A program made the position numbers and the translations under genes. Positions 36,102 to 45,096 of a DNA stretch of 64,000 nucleotides are shown in pieces. The stretch spans positions 1 through 64,000 of the forward strand of contig NZ_FWFJ01000018.1 of NCBI RefSeq assembly GCF_900172365.1. The letters are read 5' to 3'. This DNA comes from Roseovarius gaetbuli (lineage in GTDB: Bacteria; Pseudomonadota; Alphaproteobacteria; Rhodobacterales; Rhodobacteraceae). Numbering within the stretch: position 1 is the first letter of the stretch; every line of letters starts with the position of its first letter. The notes below the pieces were generated by a model. It did not search any database and was not told the origin of the DNA. It was given only the letters and a program-made list of their open reading frames with translations.

Positions 36102-37412
36102 TCAGTGAACGATTTCTTCCTCTTTCACGAACATGTTCGCCCAGGCACGATCAAGCAAGTCGGGGGACATCTGATAGGGGATGCCCTCGAACTCACAAAT
36201 CGAGATCATCTGGTCGATCAAAAAGACCGGCTGATAGTTGGCATAGACATTGTCGATCGTCGGATATTTTTCCTTGATCAGGTGAATCAGCGAGGCCTCA
36301 TCCAGAGGCATGCCCTTTTTGCGCGCGACCATGGCAAAGATTTTAAGGAAATCCTGCTGGCACGGCCCGTCGATCTTGATCTTGTAGAAAATCCGGCGCA
36401 GGGCGGCCTTGTCGAAGATTTCATTCGGGTGAAAGTTGGTCGAGAAAATCACCAGCGTGTCGAAGGGCACTTCGAATTTCTCACCCGATTGCAGGGCCAG
36501 GATATCCTTGCTTTCTTCAAGCGGAACGATCCAGCGGTTCACAAGGCTTTGCGGCGGTTCGGCCTGACGGCCAAGGTCATCCACGATAAAGATGCCGCCG
36601 GTCGACTTGAGCTGAAGCGGCGCCTGATAGGTGCGCGCGGTGGGGTTATAGACCAGATCAAGCATCGACAGGCTCAGCTCACCACCGGTGATCACGGTCG
36701 GGCGTTCACAGCGCACATAACGCGTGTCAAAGGTGCGGCGACGGCGCAGGGAATTGGGATCATCGACCTCGACCTCGGCCGAGGAATGCACGATCGGGTC
36801 ATAGACGGTGATCACCTGACCGGAATATTCAATCGCCCGCGGCACAAAGATCTTGTCGCCCATGGCGTCACGTATGCCATTGGAAATACTGGATTTACCA
36901 TTGCCCGGCGGGCCATACATCAGGATCGAGCGCCCGGCGCTGACCGCAGGCCCGAGGTGATCCAGAAGGCTATTTGGCAGGATCAGGTGCCCCATCGCAT
37001 TGGTCAACTGATCGCGTGTGATCTGGATATTGCGGATCGACTGGCGTTTGACCTGTTCGCGGTAAACCGCCAGGGGCACCGGCATCGCGCCGAAATATTC
37101 CGACTGACTCAGGGCATCAAGCGCGCGGGATTTGCCGGCATCGGTGAGCTGATAGCCCATTTCGCCACCGGAATTCGCATTCAACGTACCCGTCGCCTCA
37201 AGCAGTTTCTGCACCCGCGCCATATCAATCAATTCCTGCGTCACCGCACGCGGCAGACAGATGGCGACCGCCACTTCCGACACAAGGTCAAGGTTCTTGC
37301 GGAACATGGTCTTGAGCAGGATATCCCGCATCATCACCACCGGAAGCTGCATGTCTTCGATGCTGCTCGGGGGCGGGGGGGGCTGAACGCCGGTGCTGAC
37401 TTGCATGTTCAT
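36102..37412 (-). CDS. AAA+ ATPase closing the tad pilus locus
   Basis: A 436-residue soluble ATPase. Residues 1-20 include PPPPP; a helical, winged-helix-like region spans about 20-120. The AAA+ core has Walker A GPPGNGKS (167-174), Walker B IFIVDD (274-279), a sensor-1 Asn in FSTNFHP (Asn326) and paired Arg (339-340). A helical C-terminal domain follows. The glycine-rich insertion between Walker A and B (EYSGQVITVYDPIVHSSAEVEV) suggests a closed-ring remodelling ATPase. It is transcribed with the tad genes (141 bases after the prepilin peptidase). It is distinct from TadA/CpaF and TadZ; its role is unknown. The start may be 37412 or 37406. Confidence 0.85.
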   Translation of the reverse strand: MNMQVSTGVQPPPPPSSIEDMQLPVVMMRDILLKTMFRKNLDLVSEVAVAICLPRAVTQELIDMARVQKLLEATGTLNANSGGEMGYQLTDAGKSRALDALSQSEYFGAMPVPLAVYREQVKRQSIRNIQITRDQLTNAMGHLILPNSLLDHLGPAVSAGRSILMYGPPGNGKSSISNGIRDAMGDKIFVPRAIEYSGQVITVYDPIVHSSAEVEVDDPNSLRRRRTFDTRYVRCERPTVITGGELSLSMLDLVYNPTARTYQAPLQLKSTGGIFIVDDLGRQAEPPQSLVNRWIVPLEESKDILALQSGEKFEVPFDTLVIFSTNFHPNEIFDKAALRRIFYKIKIDGPCQQDFLKIFAMVARKKGMPLDEASLIHLIKEKYPTIDNVYANYQPVFLIDQMISICEFEGIPYQMSPDLLDRAWANMFVKEEEIVH

Positions 37413-37553
37413 GTGATGTGCCTGTTCTGCGCCTGATATGCTGCTTTTATCCTGCGCCGCGCGAAAAGCGGGCAGGGCCTGGTCGTAACCATGCCGGGCA
37501 AAGGTGCAGAAATTAAGGAAACCCTCGGGCAGGGGTGCGGCAAAGGCGAAGGT

Positions 37554-38054
37554 TTACGCGCCGCAGAGCACGCCAAGTCCGAGGTAAATCGCAAGGGCGC
37601 CGCCAAGCGCATAGCCCATCGGAAACTTGTTGCCCGATGTCCAGCTTGCCCATTCCGGCGCAAGGCGGCGCAGCGGGCTTGCTTTGGCCAGGCGGTGGGT
37701 GACGTAAGCCACCACAAGCGTGACCGAAAAGATGATCGCGATATTGCCCGCATCCCCGAGGGGCACAAAGGGGGCGGCGGCGGCAACGAATTTGGCATCG
37801 CCCGCCCCGATGGCCCCGATGGCATTGGCCGCGATCCCGACCGCAAGCATCACCGCAAGATGGGCAAAGCGCCAAGCATAATCCGGCATTGGAAGCGCGA
37901 TAAGCCCGACCACCACGAAGATGCCCGTCAGGGTCAGCACCGCAGTGTTGGGGATTTTCATCCGCCGCAGATCGCTCCAGGCGACCCAGATGCAGACCGG
38001 CAAGACCAACGGCAGGAACCAAAGCGCCGACTGGGCGGAAATCTCAAGCGACAT
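37554..38054 (-). CDS. cpaA: Prepilin peptidase, CpaA/TadV family
   Basis: A 166-residue A24-family membrane aspartic protease that cleaves Flp prepilin leaders. The two catalytic Asp are in WSDLRRMKIPN (about residue 28) and GAIGAGDAKFVAAAAP (GxGD motif, about 85). About six membrane helices; no methyltransferase domain, as in other TadV proteins. It starts 14 bases after the upstream TPR gene. The presumed substrate is the pilin at 47850. Confidence 0.92.
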   Translation of the reverse strand: MSLEISAQSALWFLPLVLPVCIWVAWSDLRRMKIPNTAVLTLTGIFVVVGLIALPMPDYAWRFAHLAVMLAVGIAANAIGAIGAGDAKFVAAAAPFVPLGDAGNIAIIFSVTLVVAYVTHRLAKASPLRRLAPEWASWTSGNKFPMGYALGGALAIYLGLGVLCGA

Positions 38055-38068
38055 CGGCGTGGCCCGGC

Positions 38069-38926
38069 CTAGTTTGACACGTTCGCTTCAAGGGCGCGCA
38101 GGCTGCGCACGGCGTCCTCGAAGTGCTGGGGATGGGTCTCGATGGCGTCACGCAACAGGCCTTTGCCAATCGCGGTATCGCCCTGTTTGATCGCCGAAAG
38201 GCCAAGCGTATATAGCAATTGCGCGCGCTCTGACTGATTGGCGGACAACACGGGAAGCGAATATTTCTGTTGCGCACCACGGGCCAGAACAAGGTTGTTC
38301 TTGGCGGTGAACAGGGCCGGATCCTGACGGACGGCATCCGAGAAAAGCCGCTCTGCGCCGGGATAATCGCCACGCGTCAGCTTGGAATATCCCCAGTTGT
38401 TCATGACGCCGGCGGGCCGCGTCGTCAGGCCAACGGCGATTTCATAAAAGCTGTCGGCCTTTTTCCATTCCTGATTGCTATCGGCAATCATCGCCTCAAG
38501 GCGATAGCGCTTGAAGGTCTCAAAGGTCGGCGGGATACCGTCCAGCACCGTGTCGGCACGGTCCCATTCGTTGTTGCGGATCAATGCATCGGCAAAATCG
38601 ACGCGGTCATCGTTGGTGGCGTCTTTATGCTCGGCCACTTTCGACCAGACGGTCACTGCCTCGGTATGGCGTTTGGCCCGGATCAGGGATTTGCCAAGCC
38701 CGCGCAACAGATCAATGCGATCCGGCTTTTCGCCGACGGCACGCTGAAAATACGACACCGCCTCATTTGGGTCGGCCGCCGTCAGCATCACGTCGTTGAG
38801 GTTGGTTTCATCAATAACATTGATGCCTTGAAAAGCGCGATCAACATCATTGCCGTTGGGTTTCTCGCACGCAGACAGGGCAAACGCGCCCGTCACGCAC
38901 AGGGAAATTAGGATAGGGTGGCGCAT
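38069..38926 (-). CDS. TPR lipoprotein of the tad locus (TadD-like, second copy)
   Basis: A 285-residue lipoprotein: MRHPILISLCVTGAFALSAC gives a lipobox with Cys at about 20. Several tetratricopeptide repeats follow (for example AVSYFQRAVGEKPDRIDLLRGLGKSLIRAKRHTEAVTVW and WGYSKLTRGDYPGAERLFSDAVRQDP). TadD proteins are outer-membrane pilotins or scaffolds needed for Tad secretin assembly. It is 29 bases after a second, shorter TPR lipoprotein, so this locus has a tandem pair. It may be paralogous rather than redundant. Confidence 0.88.
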   Translation of the reverse strand: MRHPILISLCVTGAFALSACEKPNGNDVDRAFQGINVIDETNLNDVMLTAADPNEAVSYFQRAVGEKPDRIDLLRGLGKSLIRAKRHTEAVTVWSKVAEHKDATNDDRVDFADALIRNNEWDRADTVLDGIPPTFETFKRYRLEAMIADSNQEWKKADSFYEIAVGLTTRPAGVMNNWGYSKLTRGDYPGAERLFSDAVRQDPALFTAKNNLVLARGAQQKYSLPVLSANQSERAQLLYTLGLSAIKQGDTAIGKGLLRDAIETHPQHFEDAVRSLRALEANVSN

Positions 38927-38955
38927 TTTTGCGTCCTTTTACTGCCGCTGCCTCG

Positions 38956-39507
38956 TCATGGTATCTTGCGGACCAGATAGTCGCCACTGCCCCGCCGTAC
39001 CAATTTATAATCTTGCTCTTGCGTTTCATCATAGTAGGAATTTTCAGATTTTGCGAGCGCTAAGCGCAAATTGTCACGAATTGAGTCACTTTCGCCATTA
39101 TCAAGCGCGTAAGCCCGGCGAAAAACCTGTTCGGCCTCAAGATATTCGCGCTGTTCCACAAGAACGACGCCCAGATTGTTCCAGATTTCCGGCGAACTCT
39201 GGTCTTTCTCAACAGCTTTGCGCAGCAACCGTTCGGCCGTGACAAGCCGCCCGAGCCCGAGATTGGCGCTGCCAAGCCCGGCAAGAATATCGGCTGTCAT
39301 GCCCTGGGTGACGGCGGCGCGGGTATAGGCCTTTTGGGCCAGCTCGAATTCGCCCGCATCCATAAGGCGGTGACCGACAAGCAATCCACCGACCGCCTCA
39401 GCGCCGGGCACGAAACCCGGCGCATAAGGCCCCTCTGGTGGCTTGGGCTCGACACAGCCGGCCAATGCCAGGAAAACCGCCAGAAATACCCCCGCCCGTG
39501 GTGTCAT
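38956..39507 (-). CDS. tadD: TPR lipoprotein TadD-like, first copy
   Basis: A 183-residue lipoprotein with signal MTPRAGVFLAVFLALAGC (acylated Cys about 18). Three TPR units are visible (DAGEFELAQKAYTRAAVTQG, LGLGRLVTAERLLRKAVEKDQSSPEIWNNLGVVLVEQREYLEAEQVFRRAYALD). It starts 10 bases after tadC ends, so it is in the tad operon. Its role is inferred as pilotin/scaffold of the outer-membrane channel. Confidence 0.88.
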   Translation of the reverse strand: MTPRAGVFLAVFLALAGCVEPKPPEGPYAPGFVPGAEAVGGLLVGHRLMDAGEFELAQKAYTRAAVTQGMTADILAGLGSANLGLGRLVTAERLLRKAVEKDQSSPEIWNNLGVVLVEQREYLEAEQVFRRAYALDNGESDSIRDNLRLALAKSENSYYDETQEQDYKLVRRGSGDYLVRKIP

Positions 39508-39517
39508 CGTGCCCCGT

Positions 39518-40501
39518 TTATTTGCCCGCCATCTCGAAGAGTTTCATAATACCCAGAGCAGACGGTCCAACCAGAATGATCAGCAATGGCGGTACTGTAA
39601 GCATCATCGTGGCGAGTGTCATCTTTGTCGGAAGCTTGTTGGCTTTTTCTTCGGCGCGCATGACCCGTTTGTCACGCATTTCCGCCGCATAGACGCGCAG
39701 GGCCTCACCGACCGAGGTGCCGAAGGTCTGTGATTGCACCAGAACGGTCACAAAGCTCGAAATATCCTGAACGCCACAGCGTTCGGCCATCTCGTTGAGA
39801 ACCGAGGCCTTGTCGCGCCCGGCCTTGATCTGAAGCGAGACGATCTGAAATTCGTCGGCCAGAGCGGGATAAGAGGCACGGATTTCGTTCGAGACCCGGA
39901 TGATGGCCTGATCCATCGACTGCCCCGCTTCGATACAGACCAACATCATGTCAAGGCTGTCGGGAAAGCCATCCATGATCTCTTCCTGGCGCTTTTGCTG
40001 GCGCTTGGTGACCCAATATTTCGGAAGCATGTATCCGACGCCGCCGGGGCCTAGGATGTACATGATGGTCTGCTGGGTCGAAACCTCTTCGCCCGATTTG
40101 AACAGGACGAAATAGATCACACCCAAAAGCAAGAGACCGATGCCAAGGGCAAACTGGGCAAAGTGGAAATAGCGCACCGCGTCCTTGTCGCGATAGCCCG
40201 CCTGCATCAGGGTCAGGCGCATCTGCGACAGTTGCTTTTCATCCTGCGGCTCAAGAAAACTTGCGTATCTATCAAGCTTTTCGTTGCGAGATCCAGAGCG
40301 CAGGCGCTCGTTTGATGGCGCCTGGCCCTTCGAGGCAAGGTTCGCCTGCTTCAGCTTATTCAGCGGATCCTGCTTTTGCTTCAGCATGATTGGCAGGACC
40401 GCGAGGACAAGCATCACGCCAAGCGCGCCGACTGCAATCACCGGGCCAAAGGGGCCAAGCGCACCGGTCAGGACGTCTGTGATCAGGGTCAGAAGTTTCA
40501 T
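39518..40501 (-). CDS. tadC: Type II secretion F-family protein TadC
   Basis: A 327-residue inner-membrane platform protein with two N-terminal helices, a T2SSF domain (FPDSLDMMLVCIEAGQSMDQAIIRVSNEI, VLVQSQTFGTSVGEALRVYAAEMRDKR) and two C-terminal membrane helices. With TadB it forms the Tad pilus assembly platform driven by the CpaF ATPase. ATG 40501 follows AAAAGGAA. It is 13 bases after tadB. Confidence 0.93.
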   Translation of the reverse strand: MKLLTLITDVLTGALGPFGPVIAVGALGVMLVLAVLPIMLKQKQDPLNKLKQANLASKGQAPSNERLRSGSRNEKLDRYASFLEPQDEKQLSQMRLTLMQAGYRDKDAVRYFHFAQFALGIGLLLLGVIYFVLFKSGEEVSTQQTIMYILGPGGVGYMLPKYWVTKRQQKRQEEIMDGFPDSLDMMLVCIEAGQSMDQAIIRVSNEIRASYPALADEFQIVSLQIKAGRDKASVLNEMAERCGVQDISSFVTVLVQSQTFGTSVGEALRVYAAEMRDKRVMRAEEKANKLPTKMTLATMMLTVPPLLIILVGPSALGIMKLFEMAGK

Positions 40502-40514
40502 GGGATGTTCCTTT

Positions 40515-41483
40515 TCAGACCTTGATGTCCACAAGCGCGCGCATGACGATCAGGTTGAGCACAAGAAAGCCACCCACGATCAGCGTGGCGGGAATAAAGT
40601 AGGGGTGAAGCATCGCTTCGTCATAGTAATCAGGCTTGATCACCTGAATGCCAACCAGAGCCAGGATCGGAAAGCCCGACAGGAATTTGCCTGACCATTT
40701 CGCCTCGGCGGTGATCGCCTTGACGCGGCGGAACAGACGAAAGCGTGAGCGGATCACCTTGGCAAGACCGGCAAGGATTTCGGCAAGGTTACCACCTGAT
40801 TGCTGCTGGATGGCGACGGCGACCGCCAGAAAGCGCAGATCCTGCATATCAAGGCGCTCGGCCATGTCCTTGAGGGCCTCGCCCATGTCGCGACCATAGG
40901 CAGCCTCATCGGCGATGATGCCAAATTCGGTCGCCAGAGGGTCAGAGACCTCGGTTGCGACGATCCCGATGGCGGCGGAAAACGGATGGCCCACCCGAAG
41001 TGAGCGCACCATGAGTTCGATCGCATCGGGAAGTTGCTCTTCGAGCATGCCCATGCGTTTGTTCGCCTTCATGTTGATCCATGTGAAAATGCCACCCACG
41101 CCCATCCCGATTGCCGCTGCGATGCGCACGGGAATTGCGGTTTCGGTACCAATCGTCAGGCCAAGAAACGCAAGCACGCTGACCCCCGCCATCAGCATCA
41201 TCAGCTGATTTGGCGTAAAGGCGATCGCGGCCTTCTGGGCCTTGGTCGACAGGATCGAATAGAGCGGAATCTTGCGCGCTTTGAGGTGCTGCTGCATCTC
41301 TTTGCGCAGCTTTTCCATGACCTCTTCGCGGTTGCCGGTCTTGTCCAGCATCTCAAGGCGGCGGTTGACCCGGTTGTTGAGGCTGATCGAGCGGCCAAAT
41401 ACCGTCAGGTAAAGGCCTTCGACAAGGACCAGCACACCGATGAAGATCAGGCCGTAAATAATTGGTTCTGCGCTGATGGTCAT
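40515..41483 (-). CDS. tadB: Type II secretion F-family protein TadB
   Basis: A 322-residue inner-membrane protein with N-terminal helix (about 7-27), a central pair of helices (about 90-135), the T2SSF domain (LPDAIELMVRSLRVGHPFSAAIGIVATEVSDPLATEF, FLAVAVAIQQQSGGNLAEILAGLAKVIR) and C-terminal helices. It is 5 bases after cpaF, translationally linked, and it pairs with TadC. Confidence 0.93.
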   Translation of the reverse strand: MTISAEPIIYGLIFIGVLVLVEGLYLTVFGRSISLNNRVNRRLEMLDKTGNREEVMEKLRKEMQQHLKARKIPLYSILSTKAQKAAIAFTPNQLMMLMAGVSVLAFLGLTIGTETAIPVRIAAAIGMGVGGIFTWINMKANKRMGMLEEQLPDAIELMVRSLRVGHPFSAAIGIVATEVSDPLATEFGIIADEAAYGRDMGEALKDMAERLDMQDLRFLAVAVAIQQQSGGNLAEILAGLAKVIRSRFRLFRRVKAITAEAKWSGKFLSGFPILALVGIQVIKPDYYDEAMLHPYFIPATLIVGGFLVLNLIVMRALVDIKV

Positions 41484-41488
41484 CTGCG

Positions 41489-42928
41489 TTACTCCGCTGC
41501 GATGGGTTCAAAGATATGGGGCGGAAGGTCATAGCCCCAGAGGCGAAACCGCTCTGTAAAGTTCGAGCGCACGCCGGTGCCGGTGAAATGGCCGATGATC
41601 TTGTTGTCCGGGCTCAGGCCGACGCGCTGGAAACGGAAGATTTCCTGCATCGAGATCACGTCGCCTTCCATCCCGGTTATTTCGGTGATCGAGGTCATCC
41701 GGCGCGAGCCGTCCTGAAGTCGGCTGGCCTGAACGATCAGGTTCACAGCCGAGGCGATCTGAGAGCGCACGGCCTTGAGCGGCATTTCGATCCCGGCCAT
41801 GGCGACCATGTTTTCCAGGCGGCTGATGCCGTCGCGCGGGTTGTTGGCGTGGATCGTGGTCATTGATCCGTCGTGGCCGGTGTTCATGGCCTGCAACATG
41901 TCAATCACCTCTTCACCGCGCGTTTCCCCGACGATGATCCGGTCCGGGCGCATCCGCAGGGCGTTCTTCAAACAGTCACGCGGGCTGACCTCACCTTTGC
42001 CTTCCACGTTGGGCGGGCGGCTTTCCATCCGCCCCACATGGATTTGCTGGAGCTGAAGTTCGGCCGTGTCTTCGATGGTCAGAATGCGTTCGTCATTGTC
42101 GATGAAAGACGACAGAGCGTTCAGCGTGGTCGTTTTACCAGAGCCGGTCCCGCCGGACACGATCACGTTGAGGCGGGTGGCAACAGCGGCCTGCAAATAG
42201 GCGGCCATCTCTTCCGAGAAGGCGCCGAATCTGACCAGATCGTCGATGCCAAGCTTGTCCTTTTTGAATTTCCGAATCGACACCAGGCTTCCGTCGACCG
42301 CAACCGGCGGCACCATGGCGTTGAAACGCGACCCATCGGCAAGACGGGCGTCAACGTAGGGGTTGGATTCATCCACCCGCCGCCCCACGGCCGAAACGAT
42401 CTTGTCGATGATCCGCATCAGGTGCTTTTCATCCTTGAAGGTCACATCACTCAGGCTCAGGATGCCGGCGCGTTCCACGAAAATCTGATGCGGGCCATTG
42501 ACGAGAATATCGTTGACCGTGTCGTCTTTCAGCAGCGTTTCAAGCGGGCCAAGGCCTTTGACCTCGTCATAAAGCTCCTGCGTGAGGGTCACGCGATCCT
42601 CGCGGTTGAGGACGATGCCTTTTTCTTCAAGGATTTCCCCGGCAATCGAGCTGATTTCAGCCCGCAGATCATCCTCAGACGCCGTATCAAGCGCGGCAAG
42701 GTTCAGGTTGTCCAGAAGCGCGCGGTGCAGCTCGATCTTGATCTCGCCGATCCGATCCTTGCGCTTGCGTTCTTTATCCGCGCCAACAACCGCAGCGGGT
42801 GCGGTTGGCGACGGTTTGCGAAACGACAGCGCGGGCGCCTGTTCAATCGGGGCGGTCTTGGGGGTGTCAACAGCCTGAAGGTTGGCACCCGCCTTGGTGG
42901 CCGCAGGCTTTTTGTAACGGGAAAACAT
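41489..42928 (-). CDS. cpaF: Tad pilus assembly ATPase CpaF/TadA
   Basis: A 479-residue secretion ATPase of the PilT/VirB11 superfamily. The N-terminal domain (to about 190) is helical. The motor has Walker [16 protein letters not shown] (about 261-275), the Asp box [15 protein letters not shown], Walker B-region [16 protein letters not shown] and the His box [15 protein letters not shown]. It powers pilus extension and likely retraction in Tad systems. It starts 17 bases after cpaE. Confidence 0.96.
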   Translation of the reverse strand: MFSRYKKPAATKAGANLQAVDTPKTAPIEQAPALSFRKPSPTAPAAVVGADKERKRKDRIGEIKIELHRALLDNLNLAALDTASEDDLRAEISSIAGEILEEKGIVLNREDRVTLTQELYDEVKGLGPLETLLKDDTVNDILVNGPHQIFVERAGILSLSDVTFKDEKHLMRIIDKIVSAVGRRVDESNPYVDARLADGSRFNAMVPPVAVDGSLVSIRKFKKDKLGIDDLVRFGAFSEEMAAYLQAAVATRLNVIVSGGTGSGKTTTLNALSSFIDNDERILTIEDTAELQLQQIHVGRMESRPPNVEGKGEVSPRDCLKNALRMRPDRIIVGETRGEEVIDMLQAMNTGHDGSMTTIHANNPRDGISRLENMVAMAGIEMPLKAVRSQIASAVNLIVQASRLQDGSRRMTSITEITGMEGDVISMQEIFRFQRVGLSPDNKIIGHFTGTGVRSNFTERFRLWGYDLPPHIFEPIAAE

Positions 42929-42945
42929 TGGTTTTAGACCCTTTC

Positions 42946-44181
42946 CTATGCGGCTTCTGCATCGCTTTTGCCAAGCTCATGCAAAGAGCTGGCCAGCTTG
43001 GCAATTTCACGGCGTAATGGATTCTTGGAAGCCGCCGACGCAAGCGGCAGCCCATGATCCGCACTTTGGCAAACCGCGCGCCCACCATCGGGCAGCAACA
43101 GTTCAATGTTGATCTCTAGGCTTTCGGCCATGCGTTTGACGCGGCTTTTGCCATTCAAATCGGTGAACTTCGGGGCGCGGTTCAGACAGAAGCGCAGCTT
43201 TTCAACCGGCAGATCTTCGGTTTGCAACGCGCGTTTCATCCGAAGCGCGTTCTGCGCCGAGCGCATGTCCAGCTCTACGGTTGAAAAATAGATCTGCGAG
43301 GCGTTCAGCACCGCTTCGGTCCATTGCACCAGGGTGGTGGGCATATCGACGATCACGTAATCGAAATGCCGCCGCGCAACATCAAGGATCTTGTTGACGT
43401 CCTCGGATGTTACCATGTCCAGCGGGATCATGTCCTTGGGCGCGGTCAGCACCCAAAGCTTCTCCTCAAAGCACACAAGGGCCTGACGGAAAATGTCGTC
43501 GTCCATGGTTTCCGTATCGGACCACATTTCGAACACAACATCGCGGCGCGGCAGGTCAAGGTAGGTGGCGGTCGATCCGAACTGCAGGCTGAAGTCGAGC
43601 AAGCACACCTTGGGGGGATTCGCCTTTTCAACATTGGCCAGTTCCCAGGCAAGGTTGACCGCAAGCGTGGTTGCCCCGGTGCCCCCGGCAAGACCCTGAA
43701 CCGCCAAAAGCGCGCCGGTGCCCTCAGTGGCCCGATCTATCGCGACCGGGGCGGCACTTGGCGCGGGGGCCTGTGGTTTTTGCAGCCGCTCGATGGCAGA
43801 TTGCAATTCGTTCTCGGGAAGTGGGTAGGGCACGAATTCATCGGCCCCCTGACGCAGCAACTGGTGCAGAGCGGCGGGGCTCACATCTTCGGCGATCAGG
43901 ATGACCTTGATGCCTTTGCCGCTGGCCAGCGTGATGATTTCGCCCAGCATGACAAGGTCATCTTCGTCGGTTTCGTCAATGGCAACGGCCACGAATTCAA
44001 GAGAATTGGCTTCGGGCTGATTGAGAAAGGCCAGGGCCTCGGCAAAGCCAAGGTCACCCCAGTTTTCGCCAAGGGCCGTTTCCATGTCTTCGATCAGAAG
44101 GTCAAAGTTCTGGACGTCGCGGCTGATTGTGCAGGCGACGATCGGGCTTGGTTCGGGTTGTTTTAGCACAATGCTGCTCAT
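42946..44181 (-). CDS. cpaE: Pilus localisation ATPase CpaE/TadZ
   Basis: A 411-residue protein with an atypical receiver-like N-terminal domain (about 15-135) and a ParA/MinD-like C-terminal domain. The P-loop reads GLAGGTGATTLAVNLAWEL (about 164-182) and lacks the usual Lys of KGGxGKT, as is known for TadZ proteins. The CLLDFSLQFG and DYVIVDMPTTLVQWT motifs follow. TadZ/CpaE places the Tad machinery at the cell pole. It lies 251 bases downstream of the OmpA-like gene and its terminator, so a promoter within 44182-44360 is likely. Confidence 0.93.
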   Translation of the reverse strand: MSSIVLKQPEPSPIVACTISRDVQNFDLLIEDMETALGENWGDLGFAEALAFLNQPEANSLEFVAVAIDETDEDDLVMLGEIITLASGKGIKVILIAEDVSPAALHQLLRQGADEFVPYPLPENELQSAIERLQKPQAPAPSAAPVAIDRATEGTGALLAVQGLAGGTGATTLAVNLAWELANVEKANPPKVCLLDFSLQFGSTATYLDLPRRDVVFEMWSDTETMDDDIFRQALVCFEEKLWVLTAPKDMIPLDMVTSEDVNKILDVARRHFDYVIVDMPTTLVQWTEAVLNASQIYFSTVELDMRSAQNALRMKRALQTEDLPVEKLRFCLNRAPKFTDLNGKSRVKRMAESLEINIELLLPDGGRAVCQSADHGLPLASAASKNPLRREIAKLASSLHELGKSDAEAA

Positions 44182-44360
44182 TTAATCGGTCCTGTTTTTG
44201 CCATCGCCATGCCGGGGGGCGGAATTTGCCGCACACATGGAAAAGTCATGAAGTCTGCTTGGCGCCCCTTATGTGAGGGAACACTCATTACTGACTGAAG
44301 ATGGACTGAAATATTGGCGACATTTAGGCCAAAAGATCGTAATTGTGCGGTCTTAAGACA

Positions 44361-44392
44361 CAAAAAACCCGCCCAATTGGGGCGGGTTTCAG
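44361..44392 (-). terminator. Intrinsic terminator after the OmpA-like gene
   Basis: AAACCCGCCC (44365-44374) / GGGCGGGTTT (44380-44389) is a perfect 10-bp stem with a 5-base loop and, in the minus direction, a run of T (plus-strand AAAAAA). It separates the cpaB-cpaC-ompA part of the tad locus from the cpaE-to-AAA+ part. Confidence 0.85.
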
Positions 44393-44432
44393 TTGGCCCG
44401 GCTATGCCGAACAGGGAGAATTCGCTGTTGCG

Positions 44433-45080
44433 CTACTCGCTTGTGCCGCCGCCTTCGATTGTCATGAGGGTAGAGGCGGGCACGGCGCTATTGATGTATT
44501 CGCGATAGACAACCTGTGCATATTGGCCGTTCATGATGATCGGATCAGTTCCGACAAACCCCGAAACCTCGGTCACTGTGCGCCGGTTGCGGCGTTCGCG
44601 GCCCTGCGTCACGATCAGCGGCTGTGTCTCGCCGAATGAGGCAACGGCCTCGAGGCGCGAGCGGCTGATTCCCTGCGACGACAGGAACGAGACAACGGCC
44701 TGCGCGCGGCGCATGCCGAGGGTCTTGTTATAGCTGTTGGGGCCGACCGCATCGGTGTGACCGTAAACCCGGAAGCGGACCTCGGGGAACTGACGGATCC
44801 AATTGGCCTGCTCGCGCAGGGTGTCACGCGCCCCATTGTCCAGTTGGGCCGAGTTGAAGGCAAAGTTGACCGTGCTCATCACCTCGTTGGAAAACCGGTT
44901 CGAGAGGTCGTAGACATAGCTTTTCTCGCCACTCATCACCAATTGGTTGTTCATGGTGGCTTCACCGAAGCTTCCGGTATCCACCAACGACCCAATTTCA
45001 CCGTATGAACGGTAAAGCTCGCCCTGTTGTGAACAGGCAGAGGCTGCGACGAGACCTGCGATTGCTATAAGATGTTTCAT
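44433..45080 (-). CDS. OmpA-family lipoprotein of the tad locus
   Basis: A 215-residue lipoprotein with signal MKHLIAIAGLVAASAC (lipobox ASAC). The C-terminal OmpA-like peptidoglycan-binding domain (about 80-190) has VNFAFNSAQLDNGARDTLREQANWI, YGHTDAVGPNSYNKTLGMRRAQAVVSFL and RERRNRRT. It occupies the slot after cpaC where other loci have the cpaD pilotin, so it may anchor the channel to peptidoglycan. The ATG at 45080 follows AAAGG; a long upstream extension of the frame overlaps cpaC and is unlikely. Confidence 0.9.
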   Translation of the reverse strand: MKHLIAIAGLVAASACSQQGELYRSYGEIGSLVDTGSFGEATMNNQLVMSGEKSYVYDLSNRFSNEVMSTVNFAFNSAQLDNGARDTLREQANWIRQFPEVRFRVYGHTDAVGPNSYNKTLGMRRAQAVVSFLSSQGISRSRLEAVASFGETQPLIVTQGRERRNRRTVTEVSGFVGTDPIIMNGQYAQVVYREYINSAVPASTLMTIEGGGTSE

Positions 45081-45096
45081 TGACCCAGCCTTTCGA

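Noticed and set aside
35988-37436. 482-codon open frame on the plus strand
   Set aside because: Covers the AAA+ ATPase gene in antisense; starts in the REP-like hairpin.
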